Assembly (NCBI RefSeq): GCF_958450345.1
Contig: NC_088781.1
Coordinates: 29,117,857-29,181,856, forward strand
DNA: 64,000 nucleotides
Direction: 5' to 3'
From: Calliphora vicina
Lineage: Eukaryota; Arthropoda; Insecta; Diptera; Calliphoridae
The first letter of the stretch is position 1. Every line of letters starts with the position of its first letter. Positions 11,145 through 22,980 of this stretch are shown in pieces. Under the pieces are notes generated by a model that made no database searches, was not told the DNA's origin, and worked only from the letters and a program-made list of their open reading frames with translations. Position numbers and translations under genes: made by a program.

Positions 11145-11781
11145 ATAAGTAAGAGAGCTATATTCGGTTGTGCCGAATCGTATATACCCTTCACCAAATT
11201 ATACTTCAAAATAAAAATTATAAATTTTATATAAAATAAAATATAATTTTTTTTTTAATTTTTTGAAAATAATTTTTTTTCGAATTTTTTAAATTTTAAA
11301 TTTTTTTTTTAATATTTAGCGAAAAAAAACTTTTGGTGAAACAAAAAAAAAATTGGGGTTTAAAAGGTATTTTTTCTGATTTTGACCCACTGTAGGTCCA
11401 ACTTACTGTGGTCTTTGCAAAGGTCTTTGAAATATCTATCATTAGATATCCACATTGTCTATATTAATAACTTAGTAATCCAGTTATAGGTCAAAAATAG
11501 GTCAAAAACGAGGTTGTCCTGATTTTTTCCTTATATCTCAGCTATTTGTGGATCGATTTTATCGATTTTACTGATAACTGAGCCGGAAGAATTCCGGAGA
11601 TATTGATGTATGAATCGTCTATGTAAGTTATTTGGGGGATTCGGAAAGTTGATTTCAACAGACAGACGGACATGGCTTAATAGACTCCGCTATCTATAAG
11701 GATCCAGAATATATATACTTTATAGGGACGGAAAATTATATTGTGAAAATTTCAAACGGAATGACTAACTTATATATACGC
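11145..11781 (-). mobile_element. Helentron-like repeat, family A, near full length
   Basis: AAGTAAGAGAGC, then the hairpin ATTCGGTTGTGCCGAAT (11162-11178), TATACCCTTCACC, an A/T-rich stretch, a conserved core around TATCTATCATTAGATATCCA, a GTCY block (CAGACAGACGGACATGGC), GGATCCAGAATATATATAC and AAACGGAATGAC. This order (subterminal repeats, hairpin near one end, central GTCY) is that of Helentron-derived DINE-1-type repeats; the assignment is by structure. Confidence 0.65.
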
Positions 11782-11805
11782 TTCTCACAAATTACAAAAT
11801 TTTTA

Positions 11806-12235
11806 TACCCACCATCAAAAGAGAAGGGGGTATTTTGATTTTGTAATTCCGTTTGTAACACATAAAAATATTTGTCGCAGACCCACGTTAGAATATATAT
11901 TCTGGGTATTCATGAAATTCTAAGACGATCTAGCTATGTCAGTCCATCTGTTGAAAACACGATAGGGCCCAAATTAATCCACAAATACTATCTGTGACTT
12001 CACCTAGCATCCATACAAATGTCCCCCCGGAATACTGTTTAAGCAGTCATGAATATGTTGATTATGCGGCTATCCTGATCAAATTTTGGATAAATTAGTT
12101 GGAATTATTCTGAAACAATTTTGTAAGGTATGGCATATATTGGTCCTCATACAATATCCCCCTCAGAACATTTCTTGATCATTAATTGATCCTACCTCCC
12201 ATATAACCCCTCATTTTTGCTCTTATCTTATCTAA
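11806..12235 (+). mobile_element. Helentron-like repeat, family C, partial
   Basis: Starts TTATACCCACCATC with AGAAGGGGGTAT, then TTTGTAATTCCGTTTGTAAC, ATTTGTCGCAGACCCACG, ATATATTCTGGGT and a decayed GTCY core. A shorter relative lies at 24427-24573. The hairpin end was not identified. Confidence 0.45.
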
Positions 12236-12543
12236 TTTTTCTATTAGCAGAGTCAAAAAAAAAATATGAATTAAAGGTAAATTTTTAATTGATTTTGTTC
12301 ATGTTGTAATGTCACGTTCCTGTACCTAAATCATCGTTTCACAATTGTGCTAATAAAATGTTTGAATATGTTAATTCGAATAAAAATTCAGTAGTTTCAA
12401 CATCAAATCATCTATTGTTATTCACAAACACGTTTTTCTCCATTTTGTTTTTGCAATATAAGCGTTTATTGTGAAATTAAAATTTTTCTAAATTTGAGAT
12501 TTCTAGTGTTTAAATTATTATTTTTTTGGGCTAAATTAGCTAT

Positions 12544-13181
12544 AACAAGTAATAAGACTTTATTCGGCTGTACAAATATTATATACCCTTCACCAAATAT
12601 ACTTTAAAATACAAAATTATAAATATTTTTAGGAAAACAAATTTTTTTTTTTAATTTTTTTCCAATTTTTATTTTATTTATATTTTTAGGAAAACAAAAT
12701 TTAAATTTTTTAAAAATTTTTTGTTTTTTTAAAATTTGTTTCCAATATTTTTTTTTTTAATTTATTAGTGAACAAAAATTTATGAGAAAAAAATTTTTTT
12801 GGTGAAAAAGAAATTCGCGTTAAAAATATTTTTCCCGATTTTGACCCATGGACAGTGGACTTTGAAATATCTATCATTAGATATCCATATTGTCTATACT
12901 AATGACTTAGTAAACCAGATATAGGTAAAAAATAAGCCAAAAATCGATGTTGTCCCGATGTTGTAACCGGGCCGTTAGAATTCTCGATATATTGATGTAT
13001 CAACCATGTTTCTATGTTATTTGGGGGCAACGGAAAGTTGATTTCAACATACAGACGGGCATGGCTATATCGACTTCGCTATCTATAACAATCCAGAATA
13101 TTTATACTTTGTGGGGTCGCAAATGGAAAAACAAAGAAATTACAAATGGAATGACAAACCACTCATGGTGAATGGTATAAT
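12544..13181 (-). mobile_element. Helentron-like repeat, family A, near full length
   Basis: ACAAGTAATAAGAC, a damaged hairpin (ATTCGGCTGTACAAAT), TATACCCTTCACCAAA, the T-rich tract, the core ATCTATCATTAGATATCC, CATACAGACGGGCATGGC, and the end AACCACTCATGGTGAATGGTAT. Confidence 0.6.
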
Positions 13182-13915
13182 AATAGCTATCCGCCAATAT
13201 ATGGGAGCTGTACAGTCAAAGGAAGGTGGTGTGTTCAGCAATTGCTACGAAAGTCAATAGCAGATTGTGTCTAGAGCATTAAGTGACAGCAGAGGGAAGT
13301 CAACAAAGAGAATGTCAGGAGTGGTGTTAAGAGTAGAGATCAGCAGAGGCGATAAAACACAGAATTAGCAGAGGGTAGTCAATAGAGAGAGTTACGTGGG
13401 AAGATATTCATCCGTAAGACGTTGTGAAGAGGACACAAGACAAAGAAGAAAGTATCCAAGAACACAACAACCATTCAGCATCACAAACACAGTACCATAA
13501 AAACAGATCAACAACAAACAAAAAGTTTATGAGGATCAAATAACTGAGATAATTTAAGCAACAACCGCTATCGATAGCTACAATAGGATATAAACTAAAG
13601 TAACAGAGCCATCACTATTTTTTGCGTTGTGGAAGTGAACGAGTTAGAGGTATGACAAGCCAGTAGGAACAAAAATATATACAAGTTACAGAGCAGTGCT
13701 AGGGTTGTAATTACATTGAATTGAGAAACACCGATCCTAGTGCAGGGAGAACAGGGCGCTGGTTTACAATCAGTTAATTTACATCCAACATTACCCAAGA
13801 CAGTTTTATATCGTTGAGGGAGGAGAATAGGGCACCGGATCATTGAAATAGTGGAAGATATTTTTCTCAATAAAGAAGCATTCAATTTGCACTGTGGCTC
13901 AATAAATTAGAGTTA
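13182..13915 (+). mobile_element. Possible LTR retrotransposon remnant (solo LTR-like)
   Basis: A block richer in G and C than its surroundings, with a TATA-like GGATATAAAC near 13588 and polyadenylation signals (AATAAAG about 13870, AATAAATTAG about 13902) about 300 bp later, as in an LTR. I could not define matching TG...CA ends or a target duplication. An open frame on the minus strand (13595-13885) shows no family features. Confidence 0.22.
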
Positions 13916-16025
13916 AAAATTTAATACAAAATTAAAACTGTAAAAAAACGAAAGGACCAGCTTCAAAACCTGGAGCAACCTTACAAATTCATAAAGTTGT
14001 CATTGGTTAAAATAATATACAAACATAAGTCCTATATTAATTAGATGATTGATAATGTGGTGTTAATGTGCACCCATGCTGACACGTTCTGCCACTATAA
14101 AAGTTGAAGCAAATGAAGAAATATTAAATCTTTGATTACGTTGTGTTCCCTTAGCCACAAAATTGTTTACGGTATATAGTGTATACGGTGTATAGTGACA
14201 ACAATTTGTAATTAAATCCATTTATCGATGCTATTAGCACTGACATTTTTATTTAAATTTTAAACATTTTCCAGCACAAATAAAAATCCAATTCTAAACA
14301 CAACTAAATTATCAAGATAACACACAACATATCTTAAATTAACACAATAGCTTTAAAAATATAACTCTAATCTTTGTACGGTTCTAAATTAATGGTTTTT
14401 GTGGCTAACATATACAAAATTGTTCTCTCTCTATTTTCATTATTAAAAAAAGAAATAATGGAATTGACTTTAGTCAGTTATCCAATGCCTAAACCAGGCT
14501 AATCTAAATGTCAGGGTTATGTATGTATGCAAGCACAAACAACAAAAGCCACTATCAACTCGAAACAGTAGTTCTAATAAATTTGCCAACAACTTTGGTC
14601 TCAGTACACTACAGTTATTATCAGGGTCAGAGAATAGAATATGAGTAGTAAAAAAATCCAAACAATTGTTTTAACCATAAATGCATGAATATATTTGAAA
14701 AAATGTATAATAGTGTATGTATCTATAATACAAATAAAAGTGTAATACATTTGCACTTATAAACACACAGAAGAACAATTGGAACAGAAAGAATCCTTTT
14801 TGTATGAACGCATGGCTATATATGCCCCACTATTATGCTAAAAAATAATGCAACACACAGAAAAAAAACAAGAATGGAAAACATTCATAAGTATTAAATT
14901 TTTACCTTGTATTGTTGAACAAAGAAAATTGTTCATTAGTTTTAATTAAGCCAAGACTCACACACACAAACGCTCTATGGAATATTACACTTAAATATAG
15001 AAATTAGAAAAAAAACTACAATATAAACCAAAGAATAGAAAAGTTCAAGGGTTTAGTGTGTTTGGTTTTTTTTTCTTCTTTAAAACCAACAATATTTTAT
15101 AGACATGCAACAGTTTTACACATACAAATATCTAGTGGCTTAAAAGTTTTTCATTTGTTCTTTTTCTTTACCATTTATATTTTTGTTTTTTTTTTTATTC
15201 TTTTAATTGTGGCAAGCAAACGCTACACAAATAGCAACAATTAAAAGTAGCAAATAGTCAATGCATACAACACGTTTTTGTGCAAGTCTTTTCGAGTGTG
15301 TATATGTATTTGTTTAGAAGGAGAATGTGTAAACTCAAGCTTATTTCTACATACATTGGAGTTGTATTACTTAGTATTGGAAAGTAGCATAACAAGGATT
15401 TTATTGAGGTAGAAAGGCAATTGTAATCTCAGGAAGGGTGTAAAGTTTGAGTGCAACATTAGTGGTCAGTAGAGTAGAGAATTGGGAAATTAATGGTATT
15501 TCTTGGTCGAATAATTATTTTTCAACCAAACACAACTTTTTCTTTGAAGGGGCACTAATGGAATGATATTATAGATATGCGATATATTAGAAAATGTAAA
15601 CACACTTTGTTTTGTCTTATATTTAATAAGGTATAATTATTTTAAACAACTTTATAATGCTCAATGCTGCAGATACTTAATTGAGTAAGTATTATTAGAT
15701 ATTTGTTCTAAAAACCAAACTCCTTCAAACGAAGTAATGGAGTAAATAGCAACATAGGAACAGAAAGAGTATGAAAGTCACCATCAGAATTAAGCATGAA
15801 ATAAATACTAACTTAAAATCGATCACAGCGCATACATTAGCCACGAAATTACCTATTCTCAGAGGTAAACACTTAATCGAAGGAATCATCAAACATATTC
15901 TAAAATCATTAAAAACGATCTCAGCTTTAATCAAAGAATAACTTATTTTCGTAAGCGCAAGTTTAACTGAAGTATGTATATTGGATATGTATGACTCATC
16001 ATACATATCCAACATACAAACATCA
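13916..16025. other. Intron 5 sequence, mostly unique
   Basis: AT-rich, few repeats. Around 15973-16010 is a perfect short palindrome (TTGGATATGTATGA / TCATACATATCCAA). No credible exon. Confidence 0.45.
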
Positions 16026-16252
16026 TTGATCTCAGAACAGAGAAAACAGATTCGTAGTAGCAATTTGTCGCGAATCGAATTATTCTGCCTTAGTACCCAG
16101 TTTTATGGGTACCCTTTTAGAAATGGTAACAAAAGTTTGGTTACATCAACCAAAATTCCTCCGAAAAACTCTATTTGTGCAAACGAATCATTCGATTGAC
16201 AACAAATTCGGTTACTACTGCGAATCTGTTTTCTCTATGTGATCACTAATCA
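16026..16252. mobile_element. Small inverted-repeat (MITE-like) element
   Basis: CAGAGAAAACAGATTCGTAG near 16036 is matched in reverse by CTGCGAATCTGTTTTCTCT near 16220, and similarity continues inward (GAATCGAATTATTC / GAATCATTCGATT) for about 60 bp. TGATC occurs at both outer edges, but a clean duplication is not certain. Confidence 0.45.
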
Positions 16253-16263
16253 CACAATAACCA

Positions 16264-16797
16264 ATTCTCAGATTTTTTTTTTTTAATTTAATTTTTTTTT
16301 TTTAGAAATTAAAAATTTTTTTTTTTGTTTTTTTCAACTTTTTTTTTTAAAATTTAGCGAAAAAAAAGTTTTGGTGAAACAAAAAATTCCGGTTAAAAAA
16401 TAATTTTTCCGATTTTGACTCATTGTATGTCCAACTTACTGTGGTCTTATATGCGTCGTTGCAAAGGTCTTTGAAATATCTATCATTAGATATCCATATT
16501 GTCTATATTAATGACTTAGTAATCCAGATCTAGGTCAAAAATAAGTAAAAAATCGAGGTTGTCCTGGTTTTTCCTTATATCTCAGCCATTTGTGGACCGT
16601 TTTTTTCGATTTTAAATAGTAACCGAGCCGGAAGAATTCCGGAGATATTGATGTATGAATCGTGTATGTAAAATAGTCAACAGACAGACGGACATGGCTT
16701 AATCGACTGCGCTATCTATAAGGATCCAGAATATATATACATTATACGGTCGGAAAATTATATTGTGGAAATTACAAACGGAATGACAAACTTATAA
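16264..16797 (-). mobile_element. Helentron-like repeat, family A, hairpin end missing
   Basis: From a long T tract through TTTTGGTGAAACAAAAAATTCC, the core ATCTATCATTAGATATCC, CAGACAGACGGACATGGC to AACGGAATGACAAAC. It joins a mariner relic directly at 16797. Confidence 0.6.
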
Positions 16798-17530
16798 GAG
16801 AGGCCGGTGAATGTGTTTCATTGGTTTCAGAAGAGGTGATTTTGACACGGAAGACATAGATCGCCCAGGCCAGCCAAAAAAGTTTGAAGACCAAGAACTG
16901 GAGGCCTTCCTCTAAAAAGATTGTTCCCAAACTCAACAAAACCTTCAAAAACCATTGCAAGTTACACAAAAACGTTTGTGAGCAGCTGGATTTATCCAAA
17001 AGCAAAGGAATTAGGTAACATACGAATTGAAGCTGAGACACCTTAAAAGATTTTGTATGTTTGAAATGCTGCTATAAAAGATAATAATTTGTCTACCGAG
17101 TCATTACATGCGATGAAAAGTGGATCAATTACGATAACCTGAAACGTAAGAGATCGTATATGAAGCCGTGCCAAACATTAGCATCATCGATACCAAAGCT
17201 AAATATTCATGGCGCTAAGGTAATGCTCCGTATTTGGTGGAACCAAAAGGGTCCTATCTCTTATGAGCTTTTGAAACCTAGCCAGACCATTATAAGGAAC
17301 CTGCACCGAATGAAACTGATTCTTTTGAAGCGAGCAGTGGCCGAAAAACGCACAGAATGAGCTACCAGACATGAAACCGTAATATTCCATCATGACCACG
17401 TTCTGCCACATGTTAAAAAGTATTTAGAACGAAGTGGTTGGTAAGTTTTGCATCACCCGCCTTATACAACGATCTTTCTAGGATACGCTTCATACACCCA
17501 ATACTATTCACCAAAGTAGATAAATATTGA
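16798..17530 (+). pseudogene. mariner transposase relic (5'-truncated)
   Basis: Plus-strand frames give TCDEKWINYDNLKRKRSYMK (about 17107-17165), KLNIHGAKVMLRIWWNQKGP and YELLKPSQTI, the mariner catalytic region around the first Asp. Upstream the HTH part is broken by stops, and downstream the C terminus continues in a shifted frame to about 17530. It is the best preserved of the older mariner copies and a good reference for the junctions of the others. Confidence 0.75.
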
Positions 17531-17546
17531 AAACTATTTTTAATGA

Positions 17547-18220
17547 AAACAAGTAAGAAAGTATGGTAAAGAGCAAAAACATTTTTCTTTAAAAATTTCA
17601 ATAATTTATATTTTTGAGTGATTTTCGGAAGTGGGCCTTATATGTGCGCTATGACCAATTATGGACCGATCATCATGAAATGAGGTCGTGTGATTTATGT
17701 CTATATGAAAGTTTACTATGTTGAATTTTTTGAGTATACTATTTTTAAGTGATTTAAGCACGTTAAAGTGATTTTCGGAAGCGGGTATATATGTGAGCTA
17801 TGACTAATTATGAACCGATCGTAACAAAATTTGTTGACATGAATTTTGTATATATAAAACTTATTTGGAGCGCAATTTGTGGAGATACATTTATAAATTA
17901 AACATTTATGACCGATAAAGTCCAATTTTGGAAGGACATTTGTATGGGGGCTATGTGAAATAATGGACCGATTTCAGCCAGTTTCAATGGGCTTGGTCCT
18001 TGGGCCAAAAAAATAATATGTGCCAAATTTGATCGGAATATCTTCAAAACTGCGACCTGTACTCTGTGCACAAGGTTTAGATGGATAGCCAGCCAGCCAG
18101 CCAACCAGATGGACGGACATCGTTTAATCGACTCAGAAAGTGATTCTAAGTCGATCAGTATACTTTAAAGTGGATGTTATTTTTGCATAATACCCTCCCC
18201 ACTATGGTGGTGTAGGGTTT
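17547..18220 (-). mobile_element. Helentron-like repeat, family B, hairpin deleted
   Basis: Starts AACAAGTAAGAAAGTATGG, then goes straight to AAAGAGCAAAAACATTTTTC without the hairpin of other copies. It continues with GTGATTTTCGGAAG, GGGGGCTATGTGAAATAATG, the block of AGCC/GGAC words, CGTTTAATCGACTC, and ends TACCCTCCCCACTATGGTGG. Confidence 0.65.
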
Positions 18221-18224
18221 TAAA

Positions 18225-18530
18225 ATGTTGGCAAAATAAAATTTTGATATATATATTTTTGAAAAATATAGAAGAAAAATGTTGTAAAACAAATTCGTTG
18301 AAAAATGGGGAAACAAATTTTTTGTGAAAAAAAATCTGGGGAAAATCGAGGTAGTCGGAGTTTTTGCATACATATATCTCAGCCCAAGGACAAAGCCTGT
18401 AGAAACTGGCTTGAATCCGTTCATTAATTCACCAAGCTTCCATATAAATGTCTTCCGGAAATAGGACTTCATCGGGAATAAATGTTTCATTTATATAGTT
18501 ATCTACACAAATTTCCGAAAATCACTCACA
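18225..18530 (+). mobile_element. Helentron-like repeat, family B-related fragment in opposite orientation
   Basis: CAGCCCAAGGACAAAGCCTG, TAGAAACTGGCTTGAATCCG and ATAGTTATCTACACAAATTTCC match the copy at 22444-22980. It lies against the end of the preceding copy. Confidence 0.45.
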
Positions 18531-20154
18531 GAGATTATTGTCAATTTACTTGTACACAACACGATCGTAAACAAAACAACCATTTTACGTATGATTAATA
18601 TTTAATAAGAATAAATCAAATATTATTCATTCGCAGCATGGGGGATACTAGCTAAGACCCTTATGGATACTAGTATTATTTTTTGAACATATCAAATGCT
18701 ATTTTTGACCTTTATAAGTCTAACTCTTTAACAGACTGGAATTGCAGAAGTTAATTATATTTCTACAAAATTTTATCTACTAAAAAAAGATATTTCAATT
18801 AAAATGTTATGTCAAACTTTTACCAATTAAAATTTTTGCCTACGACGACACTGACTTCTTCACTTCCCTAGTAAAATTCCAATACAAATACATATTTAGT
18901 AGGAAAACTTTGTTGCATGTCATGAAACAATGTAACATTTGAATTTTTACTCGATATTTGAATTTCCGGCATTGTACACCTTGTGAGCGAGAGTGTTGAA
19001 TGGTGACCGCAGTTTATTGTTAGTGGGCTAGTGCGAGTGTGCGTCTATGCAAGTGCATTTAGTTGAACGTGTCAGAGAAAGAGTGTGTGAGTTGAAGTAG
19101 AAAACTGACATAACTTAGAGTTTACTTCGTTTATGTGTCTTTGTGACTGCGTGTAAGTACTAACAATGGTTGCAGGAAAATGTACAATAGAAGTTGACTA
19201 CTACAACTTGTATATTCTAATGCTCTCTCATACACATGCATTTAGCCTTAAGCCTTGTAGTGTATTGTACAGTATAGTACTAGAAGTATTTGTATTTATT
19301 CTTGTGTGAGAGCCGCTATGCATTGCCGTGTTGGTAAAAACTTTGGTTGTTTGAGCATAAAATGCAATACTCTTGTAGTTTTGTGCCTTTTGACTTTATT
19401 TCTTGTTGTTTTCAGTTTTTCTGTTCTCGTTTTGTTTTTCTGTTGATGTTCTGAGTTGTTGAATTTATTTAAATTCATATACAAGGTAGATGACATTTTG
19501 CTAGCTGCTGCTGTTGTTGTTTTAGTTTGTATTTCGGTGTGTGTTTGTATTGTTTTATTTAGCATTTTGTGTGTGTGTGCGTTCTATTTTTCAACTATGT
19601 AAATGAAGTTTAAATAAAGTTTTCCGTTGTTTTCGACATTCACAAATTATTTTTATGAAAAGTTTTATAAACTTTTTTTCTGTTTTCTCCGCCCCTTTCT
19701 TTCTTCTATTTATTTATATTTTTTTGCATTTTTTTATGATTGTTTAAATTTTTTTTTATAAAATTTATATTTTCAGTGTTTAGTTGAAAGATCTGTAAAA
19801 TTTTCTGTAAAAGTTTGTAAAATTTTCATATAAATTGAAAAGTATTAAAAGGAATTTGTTTAAGGTTGGATTTTATGTAAAATATTTAGCTTAGATGTGG
19901 TGAAAAATTCTTAAATTTTCATTGCGTGTTGTCGTAGTATTGAAAAAGTAAACATACGTTGAAAATTACGGTATCGAATATATTTAAAATCTGTTTTAGT
20001 TTTGTATGCACCATGATCATTGCAGAGCTGTGTAATTTGTCATATTCTAATATTTGTTGTATCATTTATTATTGGGTGTATTACTTAAAAATGCGGGACT
20101 TTTCCAAATTTTTAACATTTGTATAATATAAATTTATTCTTTGTGGAAACATAT
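18531..20154. other. Intron 5 sequence, unique
   Basis: A stretch of higher complexity at about 18960-19610 (GAGAGTG-, GTGTGTG-rich) has no coding evidence; the minus frame at 19296-19565 is Thr/Lys/Gln-rich without family features. Confidence 0.4.
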
Positions 20155-20339
20155 TGATTCCGAACCAAAAGAACTGCTCATCTTTTGAGGCCAAGAACGA
20201 ATCAAGTCAATTTCGTATACTTTGTTCCAAAATGAAGCGTATCCCAGAGAGAGCGTTCTGCATCGATCGACGCAAATAGTAGTCTAAGGGGAATGGTCTG
20301 GACTATGGTTAGTTTCCAAACCACTTCATTCTAAATACC

Positions 20340-20975
20340 CTGCAGTTCATTGCACTAGTTCCGCTACGTCGAATTCGTTGGCCACTAAGAACTACTACTA
20401 GTGAATTTTCAACCCACTCGCAACGTTATTGACTGGTGAATTTAACATGGGGATGTCATTGCTGGTGGCCGATTGGCACACTCTGCATAACACCTCACTA
20501 TTAAATTCAATAGTGAAAATACTCCAGCATTTGAGAAAAAAGAAAAAATAAATTTTTCTGAGAGCGGGGTTGAACACATAACCTCTCGTTTTCTAGTCAA
20601 ATGCTCTAACCACTAAACCACAGAGCTCTTATTTGTACTGCTCTCTAATTGTTATTAAGAATAACATGTGAGTCTACTCTCTATTTTTGCATTTTCTACA
20701 TCATCACTGAGAATGAAAACACAAACGGCCACATTCAGAATTACATGTGGCGATCGAAGTGGTATATTTTAGAAGATTTTATTTTTCTTGAATTTATTTT
20801 CAAAAACTTAGGACAAATAGCTGACTATTGTTTATTACTGAATATGCTGGTGAAATGTAATGCAAATGATAACCATTTAACTACCAATTTAGCAGCAACA
20901 TCGAACTAGTTAGTTGTATAAGTAGTAATATAGCTAGTGCAAGGTTTCCAATTGGCACTTTTCAAACTGCTGGGT
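20340..20975 (-). mobile_element. Composite insertion with a tRNA-like (SINE) head
   Basis: It interrupts the mariner relic between CATTCTAAATAC and ACTTTACAACATG. On the minus strand, 20638-20564 reads as a degenerate tRNA: A box TGGTTTAGTGG and B box TGTTCAACCCC at tRNA spacing, with a decayed T stem. This points to a tRNA-derived SINE running leftwards. The 330 bp to the right of the head are unassigned, so two insertions may be combined. Confidence 0.45.
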
Positions 20976-21140
20976 ACATACTTTACAACATGTGGCCTAG
21001 CGTTCTCATGATGGAATATTCTGACCGTTTTTCGGCCAATGCTCGCTTTAAACGAATCAGTTGCATTCTGTGCAGGTTCCCTGTGATGGTCTGGTCGGAT
21101 TTCAGCAGCACCAAATATTGAGAATTACCTTAGCGCCATG

Positions 21141-21689
21141 TGGCGGCATGGTGCAGTGGTTGAAGTGTTTGCATACAAAACCAAGCACCCCAGGTTCGAT
21201 CCCTGGTAGAAGACGACAAATTTTTATTATAGTTTTCGAGTTTTTAAAAATTAAACCCCTCCAAACAATCCATTAATGTAAACCCCTGACCACCGCTCAT
21301 CTTGGAAATGAGTATAACACCATGTCAAAGGTCAGACAGCTATCGACCCCTGGGAAAAAAGGTAGGAATCGAAGATTAGCAAGGTTCCCCACTACTACAT
21401 CAAATACACAGAAAGCGTTTTTTCTGGGAAACGACAGATGGCAGCCCCATTGCAGACCAATCATCTACTTAGCTGGGCAAACAACCGATTACCGAAACTG
21501 ATACAAGGCAATAATAACAATATACTGGATCTTATGGCAACATCGTACATGGAGACGCGCGATAATCCAATAACTAGAACAGTGAAATCTCACATGTGAA
21601 ATATATGAAAATCTATTGCAACAAATCGTATAAGATGGAGATGCTTTGTGGAAGCAAAATGCCCCCAAGAGCGGTAATGGTGAAAAAAG
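21141..21689 (+). mobile_element. tRNA-derived SINE with target-site duplication
   Basis: The head (about 21143-21213) has A box TGGTGCAGTGG, B box GGTTCGATCCC and an intact T arm (CCAGG-TTCGATC-CCTGG), followed by about 475 bp of body ending in TGAAAAAAG. The flanks ACCTTAGCGCCATG (21127-21140) and ACCTAGTGCCATG (21690-21702) are a diverged 13-14 bp duplication; other mariner copies show one such site, confirming retroposition into the mariner. The tRNA head is not a functional tRNA gene (no acceptor pairing). Confidence 0.7.
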
Positions 21690-22090
21690 ACCTAGTGCCA
21701 TGTATATTTGACTTTGGTGTCGATTTGGTTGGCTGACCTGGCTTCACTTAAGACCTCTTATGCTTCGCGTTATCGTAATGGATTTATCTTTCATCGCACT
21801 TAATGATTCGGAGCAAAAATTATTTTCATTTATAGTGTTCATGCATCATTTCGGACATGCGAAGTTGTCTTTCAAGTTCCCTCGTCTTCAATTTGTACCC
21901 AATTTCCTTTGAATGAATGGTGCTGCTGGTAGATGTTTTTAAATTGCTGCTTGAGTAGCTCCCAATGATTTAGAAAGCTCTTGTTGAATTTAAAAAGAAT
22001 CGTCGTAGAGTAATGGCTCCAATTCTAGGTCTTTAAAAATTGTTTTACAAATTCACTATAAGTTTTGGAAGAAGTAAAGCAAAAGTTCCG

Positions 22091-22443
22091 ACATATGAAG
22101 ATTCGTTGGTACTATTTCGTCATTTTCGAAGCAAAAAAACTTTGTTGTTGAAATTATAATTATTAAATGGGAATAAATGAGAATTATGTGTCCTTCAAAA
22201 GGACACATAAGATATTAAAAACAAAATATATCTATTGTAAATACCGCAATTTTAGGTGTTGCTAAACATACAACGGTTTTTAATTGAGAAAATCTTTAGC
22301 AAATGAAAGATAGCTTTTGTGAAATATCCTTTGTTCATTTTTTTTTTTAGGTTTAATATCCCCAGTTAAAAAGAAAAGAAGTTTTGGGAAAATATATAGA
22401 TTCTAGGGTACGCAACTATTACTAAGATATCCATCTATCTTAA
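22091..22443. other. Intronic spacer, nothing recognised
   Basis: AT-rich, with a small inverted pair TCCTTCAAAAGGA near 22190. No element boundaries seen. Confidence 0.4.
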
Positions 22444-22980
22444 AGTAAACCGATCGTCTCAGAATAACATTCTGAGTCGATTTTACGATGTCCGTCGGTC
22501 TGTCCGTCGGACTTTTGCGCAAATTTGAAGATATTTCTATAAAATTTGGTACATACGTTTTGTTCAGCCCCAGGATGAAGACTATTGAAACTGGCTAAAA
22601 TCGGTCCACTTTTTCCTCCCGAAATTGGACTTTATCGATCATAACTGCTTAATTTATATAGTTATCTAAACAAATTATGTTCCAAATAAGTTTTATATAT
22701 ACGGAAGTCATTTCACGTAATTTTAGGATGATCAATTTAACGACCATAAATCTCTTAAAAATGTTGGTATCCATATATAATTTAATAGAAACAATTTTCA
22801 TATAAACATAAGTTACATGGCCTTATTTTATGATGATCGGTTCATAATTAGTCATAGCTCCCATATAAGGTTAACTTCCGAAAATCATTCACTAAAATTA
22901 TAGAAATTAAAAAAAGATTTAGGCTCATAGGGTATGATATGGTCGGGTATCACTGAGCATTCTTTCTTGGTTTAAATTGA
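22444..22980 (+). mobile_element. Helentron-like repeat, family B, degenerate
   Basis: CGATGTCCGTCGGTCTGTCC (GTCY block), TTTGAAGATATTTCTATAAA, GAAACTGGCTAAAATCGGTC, CATAGCTCCCATATAAGG and an eroded end GGGTATGATATGGTCGGG with a partial hairpin, then TTTCTTGG. Confidence 0.55.

Larger units (their letters stand above)
20155..22090 (-). pseudogene. mariner transposase relic split by two insertions
   Basis: Three collinear minus-strand pieces belong to one mariner: the N-terminal part 21703-22075, the middle 20985-21140 and the C-terminal end 20155-20339. They match the 7766-9110 copy in order. The gaps are the tRNA-headed SINE 21141-21689 and a composite insertion 20340-20975. The frame is destroyed by indels. 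Confidence 0.65.

Noticed and set aside
13595..13885. 96-codon minus-strand frame with Cys and Leu
   Set aside because: No recognisable domain; the region looks more like an LTR on the plus strand.
16772..17041. 89-codon minus-strand frame
   Set aside because: Antisense of the mariner relic's N-terminal part.
21143..21213. Functional tRNA gene
   Set aside because: A and B boxes are present but the acceptor arm does not pair and the unit has a long body and target duplication, so it is a SINE head.
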